A program made the translations under genes and the position numbers. From Desulfobacteraceae bacterium (GTDB lineage: Bacteria; Desulfobacterota; Desulfobacteria; Desulfobacterales; Desulfosalsimonadaceae): DNA of 53,256 nucleotides. The notes beneath the pieces are model-generated. The model saw only the letters and a program-made list of their open reading frames with translations, ran no database searches and was not told where the DNA came from. The stretch covers positions 1-53,256 of the forward strand of contig JABZFM010000027.1 of assembly GCA_014237465.1 (NCBI GenBank). The letters run 5' to 3'. This document shows, in pieces, positions 7,701 through 16,182 of the stretch (the first letter of the stretch is position 1; every line of letters starts with the position of its first letter).

Positions 7701-8030
7701 ATGGAGATTTTATCCAAACCCGGACCGATGTTTACGGACCTGTATGAACTGACCATGACGGCTGCGTATGTTGATCACCAGGTCACCGGAAACGCATTTT
7801 TTCTTTATTTATCAGGAATTTTTCATGGAATCGGAATTATTTTGTCGCCGCCGGCCTGGAAGATGCCTTAAAGGAACTGGCTGAGTTCCAGCGCCCCGTC
7901 AATAGATTCCATTCGCGATCATTTTTCAGATAACTTCAAACACCTCGAAGATAAATACAAATCCCTGGATGCCGCTCAATTGTATTCAGTCAAACGGAGC
8001 AGACCCCTCGCACAATCAGCGAAGGTATAA
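7701..8030 (+). pseudogene. Nicotinate phosphoribosyltransferase remnant
   Basis: A ribosome binding site (GGAG) and ATG open a frame starting MEILSKPGPMFTDLYELTM, the classical start of nicotinate phosphoribosyltransferase. In the T-run at about 7797-7803 the frame is lost (one base fewer than needed); the next frame continues SLFIRNFSWNRNYFVAAGLE and DALKELAEF. The family's whole middle part is then missing and the sequence jumps to a C-terminal-like end (FKHLEDKYKSLD, YSVKRS) with TAA at 8030. About 110 of roughly 450-480 residues survive, so the gene is dead. Confidence 0.82.
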
Positions 8031-8102
8031 TCTATGAAAAAATTACGCTCCCGCAACTCTAACTGACAACATGAACATTGATATCACAGGAAATCATTTA
8101 TT

Positions 8103-8130
8103 TTGACAATTTTTATTTTTCATATATAAT
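8103..8130 (+). promoter_or_regulatory. Consensus sigma70 promoter
   Basis: TTGACA, 16 bases, TATAAT: both hexamers match the consensus exactly. The start point would be near 8137, leaving a 50-base leader before the ATG at 8187. Confidence 0.75.
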
Positions 8131-8186
8131 TTATTGTATTTGCATCAATTATATTGCAATTATCTGTGAAAAAAAGGAATTCACTG

Positions 8187-11100
8187 ATGAATCACCGTAG
8201 CACCATACTGTTGATCGGAATAATACCCATTATTCTTTTCTCTTTATTCACGCCTGCCCTTGCGGCCACTGTAGTCATCAACGAAGTGGCATGGATGGGG
8301 ACAGGAGCTGTTGCAAATGATGAATGGATTGAACTGCTCAATACCACATCAAGTTCTATCAGTCTGGTGGGATGGACCATCGTCGCCAAGGATGGAAATC
8401 CGAGCATCGGGCCGCTGCCTGCGGGCGCATCTATCCCGGCTTACGGATTTTATCTTCTCGAAATTACTGACGATAGTACCATCAGTGACATTCCCGCTGA
8501 TTTTATTTATCCCACAGCTGGCAACTTAATGCAGGATAACGGGGAAACGCTTGACCTGAAAGACAACTTAAACATCACCATCGATACAGCAAATATCGTA
8601 GGCTATCCTCCTGGCGACGCGTGGCCGGCCGGCGATTCATCCCCAAGCTCAAGAGCTTCCATGGAACGGATCGACCCTCTGGCAAGCGATACCGACGCCA
8701 ACTGGATAACAAACAGAGGTCTCAGCGGCGGATCAGATAGAAAAGGCAACCCCGTCACTGGGACACCAGGAAACAATAATTCAACCTTTGCGCCATATTA
8801 TGCCACTCCCGGTCCTTTTTTGTGTCTGGATTTTGATGGCATAAATGATCATGTGGAATTTAGCGACGACCCTGTTTTTGAATTTGGCTCTGAGGGAACC
8901 TTAGAGGCCTGGGTATATATGTTTGCGACTTTGGATCGCGCGGGGATCATACACAAGGGAAACGGGTTCGGGGCTGGAAATGAAGCGTACTCCCTTCGAT
9001 TCGGCTTTGGCACACAAAACGATCAAGTACAACTGGTCGTAAGAGATGCTGCCGGCGCAGATACGATCACCGGAAATACCAGCCTCACCCCCAAAATCTG
9101 GTATCATGTGGCCGGTGTATGGGACGGTAATACTGACGGGGATGCCAGTGATCAAACCATGGCCCTTTATATTAACGGCATACAAGACACATCCGGGAGC
9201 TGTACCAGAACCGCACGAGACGCCAGCGATAAACTTTTTTTGGGAGCCCTGTATGATTTCGGAACCAATCCGTTATCCGGCCGGATTGATGAGGTTAGAA
9301 TGTGGAGCGATGTAAGAACTGCCACGGAAATCCGTGCGAACATGTGTAAAAAACTGGCAGGAACAGAACCCAACCTAACAAGCAACTGGCGATTTGACGA
9401 ACTTTCCGGGACCTTCTGCTATGATTTCGCCACCACAGCTGTCTCGAATATTGGCTATATGCACAACATGTATTGGCCGGATGACCGGATATGTTCCTCG
9501 GCTTCCCTTGGAGACAACAGCGCCTATGATTACACCGGGAGCTCTCCTTCGGATTTTTCCGCAAACCTGGCTCACAGCGACGGGGATGATATGACCGCAA
9601 CCGGTGACGGCGGAACCTGGAGTGCCGGCACTAATTCCGGCCTTCATGTGTACCTGGTAGACGAAACACCGACTATCACAAGTGCGCCAATCCTATGGAA
9701 ATCGTTTGACACAATTCTACGGTACTGGGGCGTCTTTGTCACCGGCGGCACCGGCCCCACATACACCGCTGTGTATAATTATGGCAGTTATCCGGAACTT
9801 GTTGATGAAAACACCCTTGAGCTGGCATACCGGAACAACAACTGCGAATTCTGGAAAGGCACGAGCGCAACCCTTGATACCGGCACGAACACTCTGACCC
9901 GGACCGGCCTGTACGGCACTGAATTTATCCTTGGATCTTATATAGACCCTAGAAATGCGATTAATTATGACGGGAACAATGATTATGTGGGGGTTAGTGA
10001 TAACAACACACTTGATCTGGGCGCCACCGGGACCCTTGAAGCCTGGATCAATATTGCCGCTCACAACGCCAATGGCGGGATCATACACAAAGGAGTCCTG
10101 TCGACAACGGCGGACGAGGCATATTATCTCCGCCTGGGGCCGGCAAGCAATACGATCGTGCTGGGACTTGACAATGGCTCGGGCACGACCACTTCCATTA
10201 CCAGCGCGAGCACTTTAAGCACAAGCACATGGTACCACATCGCCGGTGTCTGGAATTCCGGAACGCCTGTCATGAATCTGTATATTAACGGCGTCCTTGA
10301 TCAAACCGGCGCGAGCGCCACAACACCCCAAAATTCTTCAGGCGGTCTAAACATTGGCGCCCAGTATACCACGGCCGGTTCCGAAAGCCCGTTTCAAGGA
10401 GCAATTGATGAGGTTCGGGTCTGGAATACGGAAAGGGTCCAGGCCCAGATTCGGGACAATATGTGCCAAAAACTGATTGGTTCTGAAACCGGGTTAAAGG
10501 GCTACTGGCGGTTTGACAAGGAGAGCACCAATACCAGTTGCCCGGATTATAATTTCGGGACCAAGAACAATGGCACCATGTATAATTTTGGCACCGCCGG
10601 CGCTGTCATTACCGCTCGAATCTGTTCTCCGGCCCCCATCGGTGACGACAGTGCCTATGGATACGGCACCTCAACCGCCATCTCTTCCGCCACTTTGTGG
10701 CATTCCGACGGGGATTATCTGTTTGCCACGGAAAACACCGGTACCTGGAACAATCCCTTTTCCGGAATTCAGATGTATCGGCTGGATGAAGCCCCGGTGT
10801 ACCCGCCGGATATCGCCACAGCCCCCTACGCCTTTGCGTCAGTGGGGTTGACACCGCCGCCCGGGTGGTCATCCATTGACTACTACCGGTACTGGGGTGT
10901 CTTTGTCACAGACTGGACAGTAACACCAACCTATCAAGTGGTGTATAATTATAGCGGAAACCCGAGTGTGCCCGTCGATGAAACTGTGCTGGGCCTGGCC
11001 AAGAGGGATCAGTACTGCGACCGGACATGGGCGGATGCAGCGGCTACCTTAAATACCACCACCAACACCCTGACAAAGTCCGGTGAAACCACCGAATATG

Positions 11101-11534
11101 TATTGGGCGGAAAGGATGCTCCCCTGGCCATTGCTTTGATATCATTTTATGCGGAATTCGATCAATCCAGCGACTGCATCCGGATTACCTGGAAGACGGC
11201 GACAGAAATTGAAACAATCGGTTTCCAGCTCTGGCGCAGTGATACGGAAGATGGTCCTTACACCTTAATATCAGATAGTTTCATGCCGTCCCAGGCAGTA
11301 TCTGAAACCACCGGTGCGGAATATTCTTATTTAGACTGTAATGCGGATTTAGAGACCTATATGACCTGTTATTACAAACTCGAAGAAATTGACCTGGACA
11401 ATACCAGAAAAAATCCGGTTTACGGCCCCATCGGCCCGGTTACGGAAACTGTCGGTGCGTCACAGTTCAGCAGGAGCACAAGCAAAACCCAAAGCAGCGG
11501 TGGTTGCTTTATTGATGCATTATATAAATATTGA
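8187..11534 (+). CDS. Exported LamG-repeat protein with lamin-tail domain
   Basis: 1115 residues from the ATG at 8187, chosen because AAGGA precedes it. Residues 1-27 are a signal peptide (hydrophobic core, cut near ALA-ATVV). Next comes a lamin-tail-like domain (INEVAWMG, DEWIELLN). Then two copies of one unit follow: a LamG/concanavalin-like domain (LEAWVYM and LEAWINI; IDEVRMW and IDEVRVW) plus an unrecognised domain of about 160 residues (RICS, HSDGD, YWGVFVT, ending EYVLGG). A beta-sandwich region starting IRITWKTATEIETIGFQLWR precedes the tail SSGGCFIDALYKY. It probably binds carbohydrate or surfaces outside the cell. The ligand is unknown. Confidence 0.85.
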   Translation: MNHRSTILLIGIIPIILFSLFTPALAATVVINEVAWMGTGAVANDEWIELLNTTSSSISLVGWTIVAKDGNPSIGPLPAGASIPAYGFYLLEITDDSTISDIPADFIYPTAGNLMQDNGETLDLKDNLNITIDTANIVGYPPGDAWPAGDSSPSSRASMERIDPLASDTDANWITNRGLSGGSDRKGNPVTGTPGNNNSTFAPYYATPGPFLCLDFDGINDHVEFSDDPVFEFGSEGTLEAWVYMFATLDRAGIIHKGNGFGAGNEAYSLRFGFGTQNDQVQLVVRDAAGADTITGNTSLTPKIWYHVAGVWDGNTDGDASDQTMALYINGIQDTSGSCTRTARDASDKLFLGALYDFGTNPLSGRIDEVRMWSDVRTATEIRANMCKKLAGTEPNLTSNWRFDELSGTFCYDFATTAVSNIGYMHNMYWPDDRICSSASLGDNSAYDYTGSSPSDFSANLAHSDGDDMTATGDGGTWSAGTNSGLHVYLVDETPTITSAPILWKSFDTILRYWGVFVTGGTGPTYTAVYNYGSYPELVDENTLELAYRNNNCEFWKGTSATLDTGTNTLTRTGLYGTEFILGSYIDPRNAINYDGNNDYVGVSDNNTLDLGATGTLEAWINIAAHNANGGIIHKGVLSTTADEAYYLRLGPASNTIVLGLDNGSGTTTSITSASTLSTSTWYHIAGVWNSGTPVMNLYINGVLDQTGASATTPQNSSGGLNIGAQYTTAGSESPFQGAIDEVRVWNTERVQAQIRDNMCQKLIGSETGLKGYWRFDKESTNTSCPDYNFGTKNNGTMYNFGTAGAVITARICSPAPIGDDSAYGYGTSTAISSATLWHSDGDYLFATENTGTWNNPFSGIQMYRLDEAPVYPPDIATAPYAFASVGLTPPPGWSSIDYYRYWGVFVTDWTVTPTYQVVYNYSGNPSVPVDETVLGLAKRDQYCDRTWADAAATLNTTTNTLTKSGETTEYVLGGKDAPLAIALISFYAEFDQSSDCIRITWKTATEIETIGFQLWRSDTEDGPYTLISDSFMPSQAVSETTGAEYSYLDCNADLETYMTCYYKLEEIDLDNTRKNPVYGPIGPVTETVGASQFSRSTSKTQSSGGCFIDALYKY

Positions 11535-11599
11535 TGGTTGTAACTTAACAATAAGTCCGGGCAATAACCTCTGGATTCCCGCCTTCGCGGGAATGACGA

Positions 11600-11636
11600 T
11601 TTTCCTTGTTCCCACGGACCGTGGGAACAAGGAAAA
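11600..11636 (+). terminator. Strong hairpin after the LamG gene
   Basis: TTTTCCTTGTTCCCACGG pairs perfectly with CCGTGGGAACAAGGAAAA around one base, and T-residues follow. It may end the LamG transcript. The GTTCCCACG/CGTGGGAAC core also occurs, degenerate, near 352-375, so it may be a mobile palindrome used as a terminator. Confidence 0.6.
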
Positions 11637-11641
11637 TTTTT

Positions 11642-11740
11642 CAAAATAAACCGCAGTATATTGAACAGGGAATATCAAATTTCGATGTATTTTTTTTTAC
11701 TTCAGCGGTTCGAAACTCCTTGTTCTATATCCGACATTCA
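11642..11740 (+). repeat. 98-bp dispersed repeat, decayed copy
   Basis: Reads CAAAATAAACCGCAG through TTTCGATGTAT to CCGACATTCA; it matches the reverse complement of 26759-26856 at roughly four bases in five. Confidence 0.75.
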
Positions 11741-11993
11741 CCATTAAAATGACCCGTGCCCTTAAATTAACGGTATTGGCTTGAGAGTAAATCCATCAAG
11801 CTTAGAAAAAACACTGTGCTTACCCAAACATTGATTATTGTTCACTCCCCGTCGGGCAGAGCACTCTACCTGCCTTGTTGATTCAAGGATATATCCAATT
11901 AATTTAAAATACCCTTGCCTTTTATATAATATTTTGAGATTATAATCGAAAAATGTTATGATATTTTTAAATTATAATCATGAAAGTAAAAAA

Positions 11994-13121
11994 ATGATCC
12001 CCCGACTTCTATACGAACGAATAAATAAAAAACTGTTTAAAGGCAAGGCGGTGATTATCACCGGCCCCCGGCAATCCGGCAAAACAACGCTTATTCAACA
12101 TCTGGCAAAGAATCACCAAAAAACAGCTTTAATGCTCAACTGTGACGAGCCGGATATTCGTCAAATTCTCAGCGATCAGACATCTTCACAGCTCAAAAGA
12201 CTGATAGGCGGTGTGGATCTGGTCCTGATTGATGAAGCCCAGCGCGTCCGAAACATCGGCGTTACCTTAAAGCTCATCACGGATCAAATCAAGGACGTGC
12301 AACTCATCGTAACCGGGTCTTCTTCCCTTGAACTTTCCAATTCCATCAATGAGCCCTTGACCGGTCGAAAATTCGAGTTTCTGCTGCTACCCATATCCAC
12401 CCGAGAAATGACAGCGTACACTTCGGCACTGGAAGAAAGGCGTCTACTGGAAAACCGTCTGACTTTTGGCATGTATCCGGATATCATTACCCAGGCAGGC
12501 GATGGACAGGATATTCTTCATAACCTGGCAGACAGTTATTTATACAAGGACATTTTTACCTTTCAGGATATCCGTAAACCGGAATTGATCGAAAAACTCC
12601 TCCAGGCACTTGCACTGCAGCTTTGCTCGGAAGTCTCGTTTCACGAACTGGCCGGGACGCTGGGTGTGAATTCGGCAACCGTCCAGCGATATATCGAACT
12701 CCTGGAAAAAACATTTGTCATTTTCCGTCTCACGGCATTTACCCGTAACCTGCGAAACGAACTCAAAAAAAGCCGAAAAATTTATTTTTATGACAACGGC
12801 ATTCGAAATGCCCTGATTAAAAATTTCAATCCAGTTTCCCTGAGACCGGATGCCGGTACGCTGTGGGAAAATTTTATGATCAGCGAACGAAAAAAACATC
12901 TCATTTACAATGGCATCAATGCAAATACCCGCTTCTGGAGGACACGGCAGCAACAGGAGATTGATTACATAGAGGAAAAAAATGGGAAAATACTAGCGGT
13001 GGAATTTAAATGGAACCCGAAATCAACCGCCCGGTTTTCCAAAACATTTTTAAACGCATATCCAGGCAGTGAAACGTGCGTTATAACACCCGAAAATTAT
13101 ATTGAATTTTTATCGGAATAA
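11994..13121 (+). CDS. DUF4143-type AAA ATPase
   Basis: 375 residues from ATG 11994 (MIPRLL); an ATG at 11958 in frame would add twelve residues but gives an atypical start. Walker A is GPRQSGKTT, Walker B is LVLIDEAQ, and VTGSSSLEL is the sensor segment. The C-terminal half has a winged-helix-like stretch (LAGTLGVNSATVQRYIELL) and the nuclease-like DUF4143 end (RTRQQQEIDYIEEKNGKILAVEFK). These ATPases are common, mobile and of uncertain function. It is a single gene with AT-rich flanks. Confidence 0.88.
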   Translation: MIPRLLYERINKKLFKGKAVIITGPRQSGKTTLIQHLAKNHQKTALMLNCDEPDIRQILSDQTSSQLKRLIGGVDLVLIDEAQRVRNIGVTLKLITDQIKDVQLIVTGSSSLELSNSINEPLTGRKFEFLLLPISTREMTAYTSALEERRLLENRLTFGMYPDIITQAGDGQDILHNLADSYLYKDIFTFQDIRKPELIEKLLQALALQLCSEVSFHELAGTLGVNSATVQRYIELLEKTFVIFRLTAFTRNLRNELKKSRKIYFYDNGIRNALIKNFNPVSLRPDAGTLWENFMISERKKHLIYNGINANTRFWRTRQQQEIDYIEEKNGKILAVEFKWNPKSTARFSKTFLNAYPGSETCVITPENYIEFLSE

Positions 13122-13253
13122 TCCGCACTATGACATATTGCCAAACCAACGACATCTTGTTCTGGCGACATTTTTTGCTGAGACTGACAAACCGGGAGAG
13201 CTTAACCCAACCAATAAATGGGCTTTACGTTCAGTGACTAACTATTTCTTAAC

Positions 13254-13282
13254 TTGACGGTTCTATTAATATTGATAATAAT
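13254..13282 (+). promoter_or_regulatory. Candidate promoter of the C25 protease gene
   Basis: TTGACG, 17 bases, AATAAT; five of six matches at each box, about 65 bases before the first ATG. Confidence 0.5.
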
Positions 13283-13345
13283 ATTGAGCATCTTCAATGA
13301 GAAAATTTTTAGAAAATCGGAGCACCTCTTATACGCTAACCCTTA

Positions 13346-15874
13346 ATGGAGATATATATTTCAGTGCTTAAAACACGTTTGCGCATATGGATTTCAAGCA
13401 TCTGCCTGATCATTGGAACCGGAATGATGCTGGGAACCGGAGCAATACTGGATACCGCAATGGCCTCAACCGATCCCCGCCCCAATCGCGGGAGCCTGAA
13501 AATTGAAGTTTCCACACCGGGGATTTACCGGGTTTCGGGCAGCGACTTTTCCAGTGCGGGCATCAATACAGCCAATATCAACCCCGATACATTAAAGATG
13601 TTTCATCGGGACATGGAAATTCCCGTTTTTGTGTCTTCTGCTGATACGGTTTTAGATGACAGTGACTTTGTTGAGTTTTATGCGGCTGGCATTGACAACC
13701 GGTTTACCGGAACAGATGTCTACTGGCTCTACTGGAACGGGAACACGGGCAAACGAATGTCCTGGAAAAACGGGGCAGTCAATGAAACATCACAGGATCT
13801 CCGGACGTTTACTGAAATCCGGATGATTGAAGAAAATCACCTCCTGTGGACCCAAACCCCGAATGCGCCTGAGGCTGACTACTGGTTCTGGGAAAAATTC
13901 ACCGCACCCCAGTCTGCCACCTATACCTTTGATCTTCCGTCTCCGGTCAACAATGCGGGGCAAGCGACAGTCTCAGTTTATTTTCAGGGGGTCAGCAGCA
14001 CAGACCACCGCACCATCATCACGCTAAACGGGCAAACCATTGGCGAGGATATATGGTCTGACACCAGTCAGACCACACAGGAAATATCGATTACAAATGA
14101 TCTGTTAAAAAGCAGCCGAAATCAGCTGACGATTGAATCCGCCGGCGAATCTATCGGAGCTTGGGGCAGTGTGCTCTATTTAAACAAAATAGAAGTCAAA
14201 TACACCCGGCGTTTAGCTGCGTTAGATGATCAACTGACATTTACGCTGAACCCGGATGATCCGGTTCCGGTAACTGTTACCGGGTTTACAAAAAACACCA
14301 TCCGGGTGTTTGACATCAGTGATCCGGATAACGTCAAAAGAATTTCCGGAATTGATGTTCAGGCAGATACAAACAGCTATACCGCCCGGTTTGAACACCC
14401 GGGCGGAGAAAAAACATATCTGGCCGTAACATCTGATGCTGTAAATCGCGCTGACCTAATAAAATATAAAAAGCCCTATGATTTAAAAAGCTTATCCAAT
14501 CAGGCCGACTACATCCTGATCACCGGAAAAGACCTGATGCCGGGGCTTGAAAAACTCTGTGAACTTCGGCAACGCCAGGGATTTCGCGTCAAAATGGTGG
14601 ACGTCGAAGACATTTATGATGTGTTTTCATTTGGATTTTTCGATCCGTCGGCGGTTCATGATTTTTTAAAATACGCTTACGAAAACTGGACGTCGCCTGC
14701 TCCGCAGTATGTTCTGCTTGCCGGGGATTCGAATCTGGATTACCGGGACTATTTTGGAAAAGGAAAGGAAAATATTGTCCCGGTTCAGTTAAGTGCGACT
14801 TCTGAACTGGGGTTGACACCATCTGATAACGGATTTGTCAGTTTCAATGACAACAGTCCGGTACCGAACATGTATATCGGCAGAATATCGGGAAATACCA
14901 GTGATGTCATTTCAAAAATTGCCAATAAAATCATCCGATATGAGACCGCAAAAAACTATGCGCCGGATCAGGTTCTGTTTGTTGCAGATGATGAGGAACG
15001 ACAGTTTGAAGACTTAAATGATGACCTGGCATCTTATCTGACATCTGACTATACTGCCATTAAAATCTATGCCCGGCTGTATGATGCATTAGAAGATGTG
15101 ACAGAAAATATCCTGTCGTTTATCGATCTCGGCATGCTTATTACCAATTTTGTGGGCCATGGCGATGTCATCCGCTGGGGCGCGGAGCCCTATGGCGGCG
15201 GGGACTTTATCATTGAACCGGGTGATGTTGACGATCTGACAAATCCGGGCAACCTGACCTTTATCATCGCTCTGGACTGCTTAAACGGTTATTTTTCTCA
15301 ATCTTTTGACTACAGTTTGGCTGAAGAATGGGTGATGACACCGGAAACCGGTGCCATTGCCTGTTTTGCGCCCAGCGGGCTGTCCCATCAGTGGGAGCAT
15401 GAATTTTTAAGCCGGTTTATTTTTGAAAAAATCTTTTTTGAAAATGAAAACCGGCTGGGCGTCATTACGACCCAGTCAAAAATCGATGCCTATTATTCCG
15501 GTGCATCAGACAAGGTTTTAACCTCTTTGAATCTGATCGGCGACCCGGCAACAACGCTGGCCATTCACCGGAATCCGGCCGATATGGTCACGGTTTATGA
15601 GATTGCCGCATCTGTTGGAACCGGCGGAACCATTGCGCCGGCCGGCGACATTCCCGCGTTTGAAAATTCAAATGAGACCTTTACCATTACACCAAATTCA
15701 GGATATCACATTTTAGACGTAACCGTCGACGGTGCATCGCAGGGGACGGTTGGCCAGTATACATTCAGCAATATATCTTCTAACCACATCATTTCCGTTG
15801 AATTTGAACATGAAAACAATACCGGTGGCGGCGGGGGCGGCGGCGGCTGTTTTGTTTCTTCTCTGAACGACTAA
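13346..15874 (+). CDS. Exported gingipain-like C25 cysteine protease
   Basis: 842 residues from the ATG; a GTG at 13364 behind GGAGA is an alternative start. An N-terminal signal anchor (about 10-38) is followed by a beta-rich region and the caspase-like peptidase C25 domain at about 385-745. The catalytic His605 (NFVGHGD) and Cys645 (ALDCLNGYF) are both present, so the enzyme should be active. Then comes an InlB-type repeat (GGTIAPAGD ... VTVDGASQG ... ISVEFEHE), a run of glycines, and the end CFVSSLND. In Bacteroidota such proteases leave by type IX secretion; here the C-terminus is different, a Gly-Gly-Cys-Phe tail shared with the LamG protein at 8187. Confidence 0.88.
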   Translation: MEIYISVLKTRLRIWISSICLIIGTGMMLGTGAILDTAMASTDPRPNRGSLKIEVSTPGIYRVSGSDFSSAGINTANINPDTLKMFHRDMEIPVFVSSADTVLDDSDFVEFYAAGIDNRFTGTDVYWLYWNGNTGKRMSWKNGAVNETSQDLRTFTEIRMIEENHLLWTQTPNAPEADYWFWEKFTAPQSATYTFDLPSPVNNAGQATVSVYFQGVSSTDHRTIITLNGQTIGEDIWSDTSQTTQEISITNDLLKSSRNQLTIESAGESIGAWGSVLYLNKIEVKYTRRLAALDDQLTFTLNPDDPVPVTVTGFTKNTIRVFDISDPDNVKRISGIDVQADTNSYTARFEHPGGEKTYLAVTSDAVNRADLIKYKKPYDLKSLSNQADYILITGKDLMPGLEKLCELRQRQGFRVKMVDVEDIYDVFSFGFFDPSAVHDFLKYAYENWTSPAPQYVLLAGDSNLDYRDYFGKGKENIVPVQLSATSELGLTPSDNGFVSFNDNSPVPNMYIGRISGNTSDVISKIANKIIRYETAKNYAPDQVLFVADDEERQFEDLNDDLASYLTSDYTAIKIYARLYDALEDVTENILSFIDLGMLITNFVGHGDVIRWGAEPYGGGDFIIEPGDVDDLTNPGNLTFIIALDCLNGYFSQSFDYSLAEEWVMTPETGAIACFAPSGLSHQWEHEFLSRFIFEKIFFENENRLGVITTQSKIDAYYSGASDKVLTSLNLIGDPATTLAIHRNPADMVTVYEIAASVGTGGTIAPAGDIPAFENSNETFTITPNSGYHILDVTVDGASQGTVGQYTFSNISSNHIISVEFEHENNTGGGGGGGGCFVSSLND

Positions 15875-16182
15875 CAAAAATGAACGTATTCCGTTCAGGC
15901 ACTAAATAAAAGCAAGATTGTGATTACGATTACGAATTTTTCAAGGCATAGCCGAACATCTCTGACCTGACCCTGAAGACCGGGTTTTGTAAGTTAAAAT
16001 AAATCATTTTGCATATCCGGTTCGGTTAAGTTGGTTAGAAAAATTGCACATCGCTGAAAGGTAGGGTGCATTCTATGTACCATATTCAGTGAAGTTTAAG
16101 CTTTCCCCCGGTGCGTAAAACGCACCCTACTTGAGCGAAGTGGATAACCAGATAAATCATTTTTAACCGGATTCATATATGA
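15875..16182. other. Intergenic region ahead of hybrid kinase
   Basis: No gene. It holds a small GAACG/CGTTC hairpin near 15884 and repeat copy B. The repeat ends only 30 bases before the kinase ATG, so the promoter must lie inside or beyond it. Confidence 0.6.
16008..16152 (-). repeat. 145-bp dispersed palindromic repeat, copy B
   Basis: Reverse complement of 3093-3237 with about two substitutions. It lies directly upstream of the hybrid kinase gene. Confidence 0.9.

Larger units (their letters stand above)
11535..11993. other. Intergenic region with hairpin and repeats
   Basis: No gene is seen. It holds GGATTCCCGCCTTCGCGGGAA (a common dispersed hairpin), the perfect hairpin at 11600-11636, and a decayed 98-bp repeat at 11642-11740; the rest is AT-rich up to the ATPase start. 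Confidence 0.6.
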
